Shown piece after piece: positions 10,673 to 20,136 of a stretch of 64,000 bases of DNA (position 1 is the first letter of the stretch; every line of letters starts with the position of its first letter). The DNA comes from Reinekea marinisedimentorum. GTDB taxonomy: Bacteria; Pseudomonadota; Gammaproteobacteria; Pseudomonadales; Natronospirillaceae. The DNA is taken from the NCBI RefSeq assembly GCF_004341165.1, contig NZ_SLZR01000006.1, positions 62,001 through 126,000 of the forward strand. Reading direction: 5' to 3'. The notes under the pieces are model-generated. The model was not told where the DNA came from. It saw only the letters and a list, made by a program, of their open reading frames with translations, and did no database searches. The translations under genes and the position numbers were made by a program.

Positions 10673-13015
10673 TTATTGGTGCACTCTTATCTGACGGTTT
10701 GTTTTGGTTGTTGCCTGAAAGTTTAGCGGATCTTCCGGCCATGGGTGTTTAGCATAGCGCCCCCGCAGTTCTTTTCGAACCTGAGGGTAAACCGTATCCC
10801 AGAAATGTTTCAGATCCGTGACTTTTGCCACCGGGCGTCCGTTCGGTGCTGTCAGTTCAAGGCTGAGAGACTGGCCACAAATGGTTGGTAGTTCGCGCAG
10901 GCCAAAGGCTTCCTGAAGTTTGCACTGGGCAGAAATATTGCCGTTACTGAAATCGTAGTGCACCGCCACTGTTCGGCCGCTGGGCGCCTGCCAGCTTTCC
11001 GGGCAGCAATGCGCCAGGCTTTGTTGCTGTTCATAGCTTAAGGTTTGCAGCATGGCTTCGTAGATATTTAGCTTATTCAGCGTACTAAGGCTGCCTAGGT
11101 AGGGCTCAGCAATAGCCGATAGTTGCTGTTCATCCGGCCATGCCGGCCAGCTAGAGTCATGCTCACGGGCAAAAAGCCAGCGCTGCTTCAGCTGCGTGGC
11201 TTGCTCGGGCCACTGTAATGCCTTTTCACCTTGGTTGGCTATGTGCTTCAGCCAGGCGCTGGTTTTTTCGGCTGAATCGGGTGTGCAACGTTGTTCGCTG
11301 ATTTTAATATCACCGATCTTTTGTATTTTTCTGAAGTAGGGTTGCTGGCCGGTGGTGACAAATTCGGTCATGGTTTGCGGCGCAGTTGCCTGCAATACCG
11401 CCGCTTCTGAAACACTGATCCATTCATTCAGCACTATGGTAGAGCCTTGCTGAATACCCTCCAGAAAGATCATCCAACTCCCGGGTTTCAGGCTTTGGCG
11501 GCTGCTGCACTGAGTACCGTTAAACAGCTGTCCTTTATCGTTTTGCCAGAATATCAGCCGGTCGGGCAGGGCACTGACCAGCGCTGTTTCGCTCAGCGGG
11601 CTGAAGTTAGAACCCAGCCGGTAACCCAGACGGGCGGCGAGCTTTTCAGCTTCTTTTTTAACGGCAGAGCTGAACGCGTGGGCTGTGCTGGTATGAACCG
11701 GATCGTAATCGACCGGTTTATTCAGGGAAAGGTGGGCGGCCAGGTAGAGCCCGGCCTCGGCGACAGCGTGGTTGGCACAACAGACCAGCAAATGGGCAAT
11801 CCAGGGGCTCAGCCCGGTATTCAGCATGGCGGTGCCGTGCTCGGTCAGCCGGTTGTTTTCATCGATGGCGCGCCATTGCAGTAGCTTGTTTTGGGCTGCG
11901 GTCAGGCGGTGTTGCCCGGGCTTGTCGGGCCATGGTAGCTCTGCCGGCGGGCTTCCCCAGCGCAGGGCCAGCAGATAATGCTCGCTTAAATCTGCCTGTT
12001 CGATTTCCGGTGGCTGGTGGTCAATAAGCCGTTCATGTTCAGCTTCGCTCCACAGGCGGTAAGCCTTACCGGGCCCCAACCTGGCGGCCCGGCCGGCTCG
12101 TTGGGTGGCGCTGGCTTTACTGATTTTTCGCGTGCGCAACTGGTTAATACCGGTAGTGGCATCGGTATTAACGCAGCGTTCGTAACCGCAATCGAGAACC
12201 GTGCTGACTCTCGGTAGGGTCAGGCTGCTCTCGGCAATATTCGTGGCAAGAATCAGCGTCGGTTCGGCCCGTTCCAGGCTCTGGATATCCGGTGTTTTAT
12301 CGAGTTGACCGTGCAGTATCAGCGTCGGGATGTCGGAGGCTAAGCGTGAGCCCAGTGCACGGATTTCACGCAGTCCGGGCAGAAACACCAGAACATGGTT
12401 ATCGCTTTCGGCGTGCAGCTGCCGGGCAACCTGGGCCGCATCCGAGACCCAGTCTTTCGAGGCCTTTTGATAGCTGACGCTAAGCGGGTGGCTGAAGCCA
12501 TCGGATTCAACCCTGGGCAGACCGGTTTGTTCTTCTATTTTCCGGCTGTTGAAGGTTGCAGACATGACAACTCGGCGAACCGAATCATCGAGTACCTCAG
12601 CGTATTCATTGATCAGTGCATAACAGAAATCCTGATCGACTGAGCGCTCATGGAACTCATCCAGAATGACCGTGCTGCTTTCCAGTAAGCTGGTATCGTT
12701 CAGCACCATACGAATGAAGCTGCCGTAAGTGGTAACGATCAACCGCGTTGACTCGCCGACTCTGGCTTCATGCCGTAAGCGGTAACCCACCCGCTGGCCC
12801 ACGCTTTCGCCCAGATTCGCCGCTAGCTGTTTGGCTGCAAGCATTACCGCCAGGCGTTTGGGGATCAGCAAGTAGATGGTTTGGTCGCTCTGTTCCAGCA
12901 GCCAGAGTGGTAATTTGGTGGTTTTACCGGAGCCCGGCGGAGCGGAAACAATGCATCCGCCGCTCTGCCATGCTTGTAAAACAGGTTGTTTGATGTCGTC
13001 TATGGGTAACTGCAT
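10673..13015 (-). CDS. hrpB: ATP-dependent helicase HrpB
   Basis: DEAH-family superfamily 2 helicase. 780 residues from the ATG at 13015. Walker A is APPGSGKTT (25-33) and motif II is the DEFH variant typical of HrpB at 119-122; helicase motif VI (QRAGRAAR) and the HrpB-specific C-terminal domain follow. A GTG at 13066 in frame would give 17 more residues, but it lies inside the end of the upstream gene and E. coli HrpB starts near the ATG chosen. The role is poorly known in most bacteria (RNA processing is assumed). It lies between an unknown gene and dgkA in one compact minus-strand run. Confidence 0.92.
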   Translation of the reverse strand: MQLPIDDIKQPVLQAWQSGGCIVSAPPGSGKTTKLPLWLLEQSDQTIYLLIPKRLAVMLAAKQLAANLGESVGQRVGYRLRHEARVGESTRLIVTTYGSFIRMVLNDTSLLESSTVILDEFHERSVDQDFCYALINEYAEVLDDSVRRVVMSATFNSRKIEEQTGLPRVESDGFSHPLSVSYQKASKDWVSDAAQVARQLHAESDNHVLVFLPGLREIRALGSRLASDIPTLILHGQLDKTPDIQSLERAEPTLILATNIAESSLTLPRVSTVLDCGYERCVNTDATTGINQLRTRKISKASATQRAGRAARLGPGKAYRLWSEAEHERLIDHQPPEIEQADLSEHYLLALRWGSPPAELPWPDKPGQHRLTAAQNKLLQWRAIDENNRLTEHGTAMLNTGLSPWIAHLLVCCANHAVAEAGLYLAAHLSLNKPVDYDPVHTSTAHAFSSAVKKEAEKLAARLGYRLGSNFSPLSETALVSALPDRLIFWQNDKGQLFNGTQCSSRQSLKPGSWMIFLEGIQQGSTIVLNEWISVSEAAVLQATAPQTMTEFVTTGQQPYFRKIQKIGDIKISEQRCTPDSAEKTSAWLKHIANQGEKALQWPEQATQLKQRWLFAREHDSSWPAWPDEQQLSAIAEPYLGSLSTLNKLNIYEAMLQTLSYEQQQSLAHCCPESWQAPSGRTVAVHYDFSNGNISAQCKLQEAFGLRELPTICGQSLSLELTAPNGRPVAKVTDLKHFWDTVYPQVRKELRGRYAKHPWPEDPLNFQATTKTNRQIRVHQ

Positions 13016-13025
13016 GAAGGGTGTA

Positions 13026-13412
13026 TCAGCCGAGAACGTTTCCGTAGGGCAGAAAGCGATTTTCACTGTTGGCCTTGATCCAGCTGGTCAGGTCTTTATC
13101 CGGAAAGGCACCGCGAGTTTTCAGTTCTTTACAGATCCAGATCACCGGGTTGCGCTCGCCACCAAACCAGTCAGACCAGTTTGCTTCGGCTAGAGTGAAA
13201 AAGCGGCACAGCGCTTTCAGCTCGTCTGTTTCAAGCGAGGCCAGAGTCTCTTGCCAGTGGCTTCGGTTCATCTGCATTTGGCCTTGCAGTGGTTGAAGCT
13301 CGGCAACAGGCTCGTTGCTGAACTGCTCTGGTTCAATGAGTTTACTGGCTTTTAACAGCAGGGCTTTATCGGGAAGTGATGGAGCGGCTGGCTCCCAGCT
13401 ACCGGTCGTCAC
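13026..13412 (-). CDS. Unknown protein upstream of hrpB
   Basis: 128 residues, cytoplasmic, with a Glu/Leu-rich first half and a more ordered second half rich in Trp (WSDWFGGERNPVIWICKEL). I do not recognise the family. The start is a GTG at 13412 backed by an AAGGA seven bases upstream, which is a strong reason to accept the gene. It ends 10 bases before the hrpB ATG, so the two are likely translated from one message. Confidence 0.72.
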   Translation of the reverse strand: MTTGSWEPAAPSLPDKALLLKASKLIEPEQFSNEPVAELQPLQGQMQMNRSHWQETLASLETDELKALCRFFTLAEANWSDWFGGERNPVIWICKELKTRGAFPDKDLTSWIKANSENRFLPYGNVLG

Positions 13413-13455
13413 AATAGGTATCCTTGAATCAATTACAGGTTAAATATTATGGCGA

Positions 13456-15645
13456 CTAGGATGCCTTTTCTGACACAGAATTGGTATTAAAAGGTTTAAA
13501 GAGTTCCGGCAGCCGAATCATCATTTCGCTTAGCTGTTCGGCCGGCATTGGTCTGGCCAGGTAATAGCCCTGCAGGTTATCACAGCCGTATTCTCGCAGC
13601 TGTTCAACCTGGCTGGCGGTTTCCAGGCCTTCTGCGGTAATCCGCAGGTTAAGGCTTTTTGCCATGGCAATAACCGCTTTAACAATGCCGCGGCTGTCTT
13701 CATCGGTTTCCATATCGTGAATAAAGCTCTTATCTACCTTTACCCCCTGAGCACAGAACTTTTTCAGGAAAGACAGTGAGCTGTAGCCGGTACCAAAGTC
13801 ATCCATCCAGATATCGATGCCCTGGGCATGGAGCTCTTCAAGAATATTGCTGGCATCTTCTTCGTTGGTCAGCAGGGCTGTTTCGGTCAGTTCAATATGC
13901 AGGTTTCCGGCCGTGAGCTGATGCCTGTCGGTTATGGCTTTAATGTTTTCCGGCAGGTTGCGGTTGAGTAGCTGAACCCCGGATATGTTAACGGCGCAGT
14001 AAAGATCAACCCTGGAATGCTGTTGCCACCTTTTAACCTGCTCGCAGGCGGTTTCGATGACCCATTCGCCCAGTGTATGAATGAGTCCAGTCTGCTCGGC
14101 GACGGGTATAAAGGCATCGGGCGAGATAAAACCCTTCTTCGGGTGTTGCCAGCGCAGCAGGGCTTCAGCACCGACAACTCTGTTATCCAGGCTGCTGAAC
14201 AGCGGCTGGTAATAGAGCTTAAGCTGTTTGTTTTCCATAGCGCTGCGCAGGTCGTTTTCCAGCTCCAGCCGGTTTTGTACCTCGGTATTCATGCTGCTGG
14301 TGAAAAATGCAAAGTTGTTCTTACCGCGCGATTTGGCGGAGTACATGGCGATATCCGCATTGGAAAGCAGCTGGTTTTTTTCCGTACCGTCTTTCGGGTA
14401 CATCGTAATGCCTATGCTGGCACCGACGACAATTTCCTGCCCGCTGGAAAGTGAAAAGGGTTGCTGAGCTTTGCTCAGTATGCGGTCTGCCACGCGAATG
14501 ATGTTTTCATCGCTGGATATATTATCCAGTAATACAGTAAATTCATCGCCGCCCAGCCTTGCTATACCGGCGTAGGTTTCATCGTGCCCAACTCCCATGA
14601 AATCATGCGCGCGTAGGCTGGAGCTCAGACGTTTGGAGAACTGCTGCAGTAGCTCATCACCGGCGGCGTGACCGAGGGTGTCGTTGATGCGTTTAAAGTC
14701 ATCCAGGTCGATAAACAGGATGGCCATTTCGTGCTCTTTCTGTTCTGCGTTGGCCAGAGCTGTTTCCAGGTATTCGTTAAAGAGAGTTCGGTTGGGGATG
14801 TTGGTGAGTTGATCATGTTTTGCCTGATGCCTGGCCCGGTCGTTGATTTCCTTCAGGCCGATAATCATTTTCACGATGGATCTGGACAGCTCTCCGAGTT
14901 CGTCGCGGCGGTCATTGGGCAGGCCAACGGGGTAGTTGATCTTGCCAGAGCTGACATTATTGGCGTATTCCGCGAGCAGTTTGATGGGCCTGGTGATGTT
15001 GCGTGAGATCGTGGTGGCGAGCACCACACCGAATAGGCCCACGATCAGGAGGATTGTTGATCCGAACAGCAGCAGGTTTTCACTAATGCCCTGTTCAAAC
15101 ACATGCCGTAACTCTTCGCCCATGGTTTGAATGTCTTGTTTGTTTTCAGTCAATGACAGGCCAACCCGAACACCGCCGAGCTGTTGGGAGCCAATGAACA
15201 GCGGGTGCGAGACATCGAGTATGGAGTCCGATTTTTGCGTCAGGTAGTCTTCAGCCTTGAGTGCATTGGTCATGAACGGGTCGGTGAGCAACTCGCCGTA
15301 GCGGCTAATCTCTTCTTCGCCTTCATGGATAAGCGCGCCGTTATTATCGTAAATAATGGCGTATTCAACCGAAGGCAGGCTCAGAACAGACTGCAGCTGG
15401 TGGTACATCTCTTCGGTATCGAAGCTGTACACCGGGTTGGCAAGGTTGATTGCCAGTACATGGTTTAGATTGGTTCCGTTGCGTTCCAGCTGTTTATCCA
15501 GGTTGGCTTCCAGAATTTGCGAGCTAGAATCCAACCCGTTTTTCAGTGTTATCCGGAATTGAATAAACAGCAGTGTGCCAAGCACGACTAAAACCGACAG
15601 GATCATGCCGGTTAACAGGAGTGAGTAGCGCGTTTGGAGCTTCAT
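13456..15645 (-). CDS. Membrane GGDEF-EAL protein (c-di-GMP turnover) paired with a binding protein
   Basis: 729 residues. Transmembrane helix 10-30, a periplasmic sensor loop to about 188, a second helix about 190-210, HAMP linker 211-264, GGDEF domain with intact GGDEF at 365-369, and EAL domain with EAL at 494-496 plus DDFGTGYSSL and the EGLET motif. Both catalytic motifs look complete, so synthesis, hydrolysis or switching between them are all possible. No RxxD inhibitory site precedes GGDEF. It starts seven bases after the stop of a PhnD-type periplasmic binding protein, suggesting that the binding protein docks on the periplasmic loop and sets the output. Confidence 0.92.
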   Translation of the reverse strand: MKLQTRYSLLLTGMILSVLVVLGTLLFIQFRITLKNGLDSSSQILEANLDKQLERNGTNLNHVLAINLANPVYSFDTEEMYHQLQSVLSLPSVEYAIIYDNNGALIHEGEEEISRYGELLTDPFMTNALKAEDYLTQKSDSILDVSHPLFIGSQQLGGVRVGLSLTENKQDIQTMGEELRHVFEQGISENLLLFGSTILLIVGLFGVVLATTISRNITRPIKLLAEYANNVSSGKINYPVGLPNDRRDELGELSRSIVKMIIGLKEINDRARHQAKHDQLTNIPNRTLFNEYLETALANAEQKEHEMAILFIDLDDFKRINDTLGHAAGDELLQQFSKRLSSSLRAHDFMGVGHDETYAGIARLGGDEFTVLLDNISSDENIIRVADRILSKAQQPFSLSSGQEIVVGASIGITMYPKDGTEKNQLLSNADIAMYSAKSRGKNNFAFFTSSMNTEVQNRLELENDLRSAMENKQLKLYYQPLFSSLDNRVVGAEALLRWQHPKKGFISPDAFIPVAEQTGLIHTLGEWVIETACEQVKRWQQHSRVDLYCAVNISGVQLLNRNLPENIKAITDRHQLTAGNLHIELTETALLTNEEDASNILEELHAQGIDIWMDDFGTGYSSLSFLKKFCAQGVKVDKSFIHDMETDEDSRGIVKAVIAMAKSLNLRITAEGLETASQVEQLREYGCDNLQGYYLARPMPAEQLSEMMIRLPELFKPFNTNSVSEKAS

Positions 15646-15652
15646 GGTGAGT

Positions 15653-16564
15653 CTATTCCAGATCGTGCAGTATCAGCTGGCGGATTTCACGCGCCTGCTC
15701 AATGTTAGCCATAATTTCCGGGGTCAATTCGTCCATTTTTGAGGTTTTTTGATAGGAATCCAGCGCGTCTGCTGCTTCCGGGTCTTCGTGCATGGTTAGC
15801 AGTATTTCTTTCAGCCGTTCTTTAACCGCGGGGTCTAAACTGCCGGATACCACTTCAACGGCCCTGGGGATTGAAGGGGTGGTGTGGATGATCTGAAAAT
15901 CGTCACGGAACATCGGTGGCAGGTGGTCTTCCTTATCCCAGTCGAGGTTGTTGTAGGCTCCGGCGGATACGATCTTTTTATGTACCCAGGTTGAGGTGTT
16001 GATTTCGGCTCCGGAAAATATATAGCCCACGCTGTCATCATCGGGCGTTTGGTTGGGGCGCTGCATAGCAGTGAGCGTCTGGCCGTTTTGCAGCAATACA
16101 GCTGCCGGGATGAAATAAGCCGAGGTGGACCCTTCGTCTTCAAAGGCAATGGTGTGGCCGGCTAATTGTTCAAGCGTATCTATGCCGCTGTCTTTACGGG
16201 TGAAGAAGATGGTGTGGTAGTTCGGTACGCCCTTTTTCCACTTGCGCACCAGCAGCTCCGCATTGGCCTGTTCTTCAAATTCTATACTGGAAAAAATAGT
16301 TTCTGTTACCCAGTCTACCTGGCCGGTTTTCAGGTACTCAATCATCTGCTCGTTGTCCTTGGCCATCAGCACCTTTCCCTCGGTAATGCCCAAATCACCC
16401 ATACGTGCAACGGCATAATCAACAATGGGCCTTAAGGTGTCGTAATGCTTCTTCGGGTTTGTGGTTACCTTGCCGATTACGAGCGTGTCTTTAGCAAAGC
16501 ATGGGGCTAAGAAGGCGGCCGCCAGCAGCAGGGCAAGGAAGCCCTTGTTCATCAGTTTGATCAT
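15653..16564 (-). CDS. PhnD/SsuA-type periplasmic substrate-binding protein
   Basis: About 303 residues with a cleavable signal peptide (hydrophobic stretch to the AKD around residue 25). The mature part has the phosphate/phosphonate-type periplasmic fold: LVIGKVTTNPKKHYDTLRPIVDYA, a QVDWVTET block, and the hinge region FEDEGSTSAYFIPAA. No ABC transporter permease or ATPase is nearby. Instead the gene is followed seven bases later by a GGDEF-EAL receptor, so it probably acts as a ligand sensor rather than a transporter. Start: ATG at 16564, with GAGG eight bases upstream; the GTG three bases earlier in frame is also possible. The ligand is unknown; a phosphonate or other oxyanion is suggested by family only. 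Confidence 0.85.
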   Translation of the reverse strand: MIKLMNKGFLALLLAAAFLAPCFAKDTLVIGKVTTNPKKHYDTLRPIVDYAVARMGDLGITEGKVLMAKDNEQMIEYLKTGQVDWVTETIFSSIEFEEQANAELLVRKWKKGVPNYHTIFFTRKDSGIDTLEQLAGHTIAFEDEGSTSAYFIPAAVLLQNGQTLTAMQRPNQTPDDDSVGYIFSGAEINTSTWVHKKIVSAGAYNNLDWDKEDHLPPMFRDDFQIIHTTPSIPRAVEVVSGSLDPAVKERLKEILLTMHEDPEAADALDSYQKTSKMDELTPEIMANIEQAREIRQLILHDLE

Positions 16565-16567
16565 CAC

Positions 16568-16930
16568 GAAAGCCTCAATTAACTTCGAATACAGATGAGT
16601 TGTGTATAGATGGTCAGCTAAGCAGTAGTTGTGCCTGTTTGCTGATCAGCTGACTAAAATCTATACATTCCAGTTTGGAAGAGGATGTGATGCTTGTCAA
16701 AAAGCTGATGATTTCGGACGATGTTTTATTTTCAGTGACTTAGCTGACGCTCAGCGATGTTGGCTCTTGCGGAGGGCGCTCGATATATCAGAATTTCGCA
16801 GGGCTCTACCAAATAAAACTGATGCTGAAGAATTGAAGTCAAACTTATGACAGTGGCAAAATTTAGTATTTTCAGAGAAGAGGGCGGGCGTTGTGCCCGC
16901 CGCTTAGTGGGTCTTTTTGACCTGCTTGGT
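16568..16930. other. Intergenic region upstream of the binding-protein operon
   Basis: 363 bases between ansA and the minus-strand sensor operon. It must contain the operon's promoter; TTGACA (minus strand, near 16700) and TATAGA-like hexamers are present but not well spaced. A hairpin close to the ansA end is listed separately. I see no credible gene. Confidence 0.45.
16883..16901 (-). terminator. Hairpin after ansA
   Basis: A perfect 7-bp GC stem (16883-16889 with 16895-16901) with a 5-base loop, 30 bases past the ansA stop. The minus-strand flank is CTCTTCTCT rather than a pure T-run, so termination may be partial. Confidence 0.55.
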
Positions 16931-17905
16931 TCAATACTGCCACTCACGGGCAGTTGGGTGCTTGAACGCTGCGATGATTTCATCGGTGGATTCAAGCTCA
17001 GAGCACAAAAGCTGTACTTTGGTAATGGCGGATTCAAACGTCATGGTGCCACAGCTGACAGCGCCGCTTTCTTCAAATAAGGCGCCTGCCGCATACAGGC
17101 TGAAGTCGACCTCGCCTTCCATGCACTGGCTGCGAACAAACACAGGAATGTCTTTCTCGCGTGCTGTTTTCAGGTAGCGCAGGAATTGGGTGGTCGAGGC
17201 CGCGTTACCGTTGCCCAGGGCGTTGATCAGAATTGCCCGGTGTTTCCAGCCGCCTTGTTCCATCAGTGGTTCAATGGACATGCCGGGGAACAGGGTGATG
17301 ACTGAAACGCTCTTCTGATGCCAGGCGCTGCCGAATTCAATCGGCGCGGAACCAGCCGGTTGCTGCCAGTTTTCGCTTTTCCAGCCCGGTGAAACGAAGG
17401 CGTTGAAGGCGCTGGTGGATGCCTTGGTGACACGGCTTCCCGGTAGGATGTGTGATCCAACCGCGACCACCACTTCTTTACGGCCTTCCAGTAATGCCTC
17501 GAGCGACAGCTTCAGGTTGGCAATGCCATCTGTTCCTTCCGCGCTTACCGGCAGCATGGCTCCGGTAATAACGATAGGCTTATCGTAGCCTGCCATCAGG
17601 TAGCTCAGTGCCGCGGCACTGTAGGCCAGGGTATCGGTACCGTGAATAATCAGGATGCCATCAATATTTTCCGGTGCTTCTTCTATGTTTTTTTTCAGCT
17701 GAAACCAGTTTTCAGGTTGCAGCTCGGAAGAGTCGAGCAGGGGTTGCCAGTGGCGCCAGCTCACCTCATGGTTTTTCCATCCTTCCAGATCCGGGTGGCC
17801 GGAGTTCAGGGCGGCTTCCAGCTCGCCAGCTTTTGGCTCCAGGCCTTTAGGGCCTTCTGTCATGCCGATGGTGCCGCCGGTATTAATGATTAAGAAATGG
17901 GACAT
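16931..17905 (-). CDS. ansA: Type I L-asparaginase AnsA
   Basis: Cytoplasmic L-asparaginase, which converts asparagine to aspartate and ammonia. 324 residues, no signal peptide, as expected for type I. The catalytic Thr12 in NTGGTIG, the second triad set Thr90-Asp91 in HGTDT, and Lys161 are all present in the positions known from E. coli AnsA. It is followed by a hairpin and preceded on the same strand by bcp, 73 bases away. Confidence 0.94.
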   Translation of the reverse strand: MSHFLIINTGGTIGMTEGPKGLEPKAGELEAALNSGHPDLEGWKNHEVSWRHWQPLLDSSELQPENWFQLKKNIEEAPENIDGILIIHGTDTLAYSAAALSYLMAGYDKPIVITGAMLPVSAEGTDGIANLKLSLEALLEGRKEVVVAVGSHILPGSRVTKASTSAFNAFVSPGWKSENWQQPAGSAPIEFGSAWHQKSVSVITLFPGMSIEPLMEQGGWKHRAILINALGNGNAASTTQFLRYLKTAREKDIPVFVRSQCMEGEVDFSLYAAGALFEESGAVSCGTMTFESAITKVQLLCSELESTDEIIAAFKHPTAREWQY

Positions 17906-17970
17906 AGTTATTTTCCGAGCCAGGGCAGATAGGGTGACTAGTCTGCAATTGTTATAAATATGAGGTTTGA

Positions 17971-17992
17971 ACAGCCTGTCAGTTCAGGCTGT
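17971..17992 (-). terminator. Hairpin overlapping the end of bcp
   Basis: An 8-bp stem (17971-17978 with 17985-17992) includes the last bcp codons and the stop. There is no T-run, so this is a weak terminator or an mRNA 3' stabiliser. Confidence 0.35.
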
Positions 17993-18458
17993 CGAGAATG
18001 GCCAGTACATCGTCGTGATGGGTCTTGGTCTTAACTTTTTCGATAATATGCGCCAGTTTGCCCTGTTCATCGATGATGAACGTCAAACGGTGAATACCAA
18101 CATACTCTTTTCCCATGAACTTTTTCAATGCCCAAACGCCATAACTTTCTGCAATGGCATGATCTTCGTCGCTGAGCAGATCAAAATTAAGCTCTTGCTT
18201 TTCAATAAAGCGGGTAAGTTTAGAGGGGGCATCCGGGCTGATACCCAAAACCACGGTGTTACGGCTTTCAAATTCTGCTTTGGTATCCCGAATGCCGCAC
18301 GCCTGAGTGGTACAGCCGGGGGTCATGGCCTTCGGGTAAAAATACAGTACGACCTTTTTGCCAAGCAATGATTTCATTGAAACTTCAGTGCCATCCTGAT
18401 TTACCGTGGTGAAATCTGGTGCCGGTTGGCCGATGGTGGGTAAGTCGAGTGCTGCCAT
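17979..18458 (-). CDS. bcp: Thiol peroxidase Bcp (PrxQ-type peroxiredoxin)
   Basis: Thioredoxin-dependent peroxidase that reduces hydrogen peroxide and lipid or alkyl hydroperoxides. 159 residues. The peroxidatic motif YPKAMTPGC gives Cys49, with the resolving Cys54 five residues on (the atypical two-cysteine helix arrangement also seen in E. coli Bcp). Other family blocks are LLSDEDHAIAESYGVW and FMGKEYVGIHRLTFIID. It is divergent from the condensin operon across a 205-base gap. Confidence 0.95.
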   Translation of the reverse strand: MAALDLPTIGQPAPDFTTVNQDGTEVSMKSLLGKKVVLYFYPKAMTPGCTTQACGIRDTKAEFESRNTVVLGISPDAPSKLTRFIEKQELNFDLLSDEDHAIAESYGVWALKKFMGKEYVGIHRLTFIIDEQGKLAHIIEKVKTKTHHDDVLAILDSLN

Positions 18459-18663
18459 TTTTGAGCTCCTCTTAGCATTTGTTGCAGAATTAAGGGGAAA
18501 ACAGGCTACATCGGCATGGTCATGCTGACAATCATCAATTTATGAGGATGCCATTTGCCGGTATTAATAGTTTTTCTTCAATCGCCATTAGCCATGGTGC
18601 TTACAGGCCGATTTTCAGGTATGCTACGCCGCTAATTATTCATGCCAAATAACTGATTTTATT

Positions 18664-20136
18664 ATGTTTTTCGAGCAGGGCCGGGAACAGTTCTTCCGGC
18701 CGGTCACCACCAAATACCGTGAGCAGATTATTGAGTGTTTGCGCGAGCTGTATCGCCGGCTGTACACCAGCTCGAGCGCGGACTACGGCCATGCGTTATC
18801 ACGCGATGACGTGCTGGAAACTTTCAGCGCGGCTCTGGTGCGTGCGCCGGTGTTAAAGACCGATGACGATGACACCGACACCAGCCGCTTTCGCAACTCC
18901 CGCGAGCAGGCCGGTTGGGTTCTGAATCAGCTGATAGAATATGGCTGGGTTGAAAAGCAGGTCGATGAAGCCACCCTGCAGAGCAGCTTTAACTTCAGCC
19001 GGCACGGCCGCCTGTTTACCGAGCCGTTTGTCGCGACCGATGCCACCAGTGTACGTACCCGGCACCGCAATACCCGCAACGTACGTAATGCCATGGCCTC
19101 GTTTCTGGATAACGGCGAAGCATACGATCTGCTCGATGCCTGGGAATATTCCGAGCGTATCCTCAGTGACTTTACCGACATCATTGCCGAACTGGACGAC
19201 CGCAAGCGCTCGCTGGTGCAACAGATGGGTAATCAGTTACTGGTGCAGCAGGCCACGGCTGACTTCTTCGATTTTATGGAAAAACGCTTTCAGCCGGATT
19301 TGGCCATTCGCTTGTCGGCCGACAGCGTTGAAAAATACCGTAATGAAATAGCCCTGAAGAGCGAGCAGATTCGCAGCCAGCCGGTCGAGTTTAAACAGAA
19401 TGCCGAGCGCCGCCTGCGTGCCCTGTTACCGGAAATGGTGCAGCCGGGGCAGAGTGTATTGCTGACTATCCTCGACAGCATTGAAGCCAGAATGCAGGCG
19501 GCCAGCGATATCATGCTGCCGGCATTGCGCCGGGCATTGCAAAGCTTTACCAAGCGGGCCGACATCATCATTCGTCAGATGAGTTATCTGGCCAGTTCCA
19601 GCCATAACGATATGTCTCAGGTTTGTACGCGCTTTGCCGAAAAACCGCAGGAAGAACAGAATCAGTTGCTTGAAATAGCCGCTGATATGATGTCTGTTCC
19701 GCAGGTGGGCCTGCTCGACCCGGCGCATATGCGGTTGCACAACCGGCGAGCCCGGCGAACCTTTGACCTCGATATAGCCAGTGATCGGGCCGACGATTTT
19801 GACGTCGGCGTGCAGAAAGAGCTGGCGGTGCAGCAATGGCTCGACCAGGCGTTTCTGGTTAATGACCGGCAGGTGCGCAGTTACCTGGTGAAACACCTGA
19901 TGAACGGAGAATCGATCCGAACCGATCAGCTGCCGGTAAACGATGCGACGGACTTACTGTCGCTGTCACATGTTATTGAAGTTGGCAGTCAAAGTTCGCT
20001 GGCCACTGAAATGAAATTTGTCGTTACCCCCATAGAGGGCAATCCGGTGACGAGCGAGTACTTTGACCGACAGGATTTATTTGAGATTCGGCTGCAAATG
20101 CAGGACGTAAACAAAGAGAGCAACCCCAATGTTTGA
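18664..20136 (+). CDS. mksF: Kleisin-type condensin subunit MksF (JetA family)
   Basis: 490 residues. The N-terminus ([13 protein letters not shown], then winged-helix-like helices) is characteristic of the MksF/JetA family, the kleisin that bridges the heads of the SMC partner. The middle holds long amphipathic helices (about 150-330) and the end has a basic helical domain. It is first in a three-gene operon with mksE (8-base overlap) and mksB. In Wadjet defence the same three proteins act with the nuclease JetD against plasmids; here no jetD follows. No Shine-Dalgarno is visible before the ATG. Name chosen by analogy with P. aeruginosa MksBEF. Confidence 0.87.
   Translation: MFFEQGREQFFRPVTTKYREQIIECLRELYRRLYTSSSADYGHALSRDDVLETFSAALVRAPVLKTDDDDTDTSRFRNSREQAGWVLNQLIEYGWVEKQVDEATLQSSFNFSRHGRLFTEPFVATDATSVRTRHRNTRNVRNAMASFLDNGEAYDLLDAWEYSERILSDFTDIIAELDDRKRSLVQQMGNQLLVQQATADFFDFMEKRFQPDLAIRLSADSVEKYRNEIALKSEQIRSQPVEFKQNAERRLRALLPEMVQPGQSVLLTILDSIEARMQAASDIMLPALRRALQSFTKRADIIIRQMSYLASSSHNDMSQVCTRFAEKPQEEQNQLLEIAADMMSVPQVGLLDPAHMRLHNRRARRTFDLDIASDRADDFDVGVQKELAVQQWLDQAFLVNDRQVRSYLVKHLMNGESIRTDQLPVNDATDLLSLSHVIEVGSQSSLATEMKFVVTPIEGNPVTSEYFDRQDLFEIRLQMQDVNKESNPNV

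Noticed and set aside
16629-16850. Possible 73-codon gene upstream of the PhnD-like operon
   Set aside because: No ribosome binding site or recognisable sequence; its 3' part runs toward the ansA hairpin, and the region must hold the operon's promoter.
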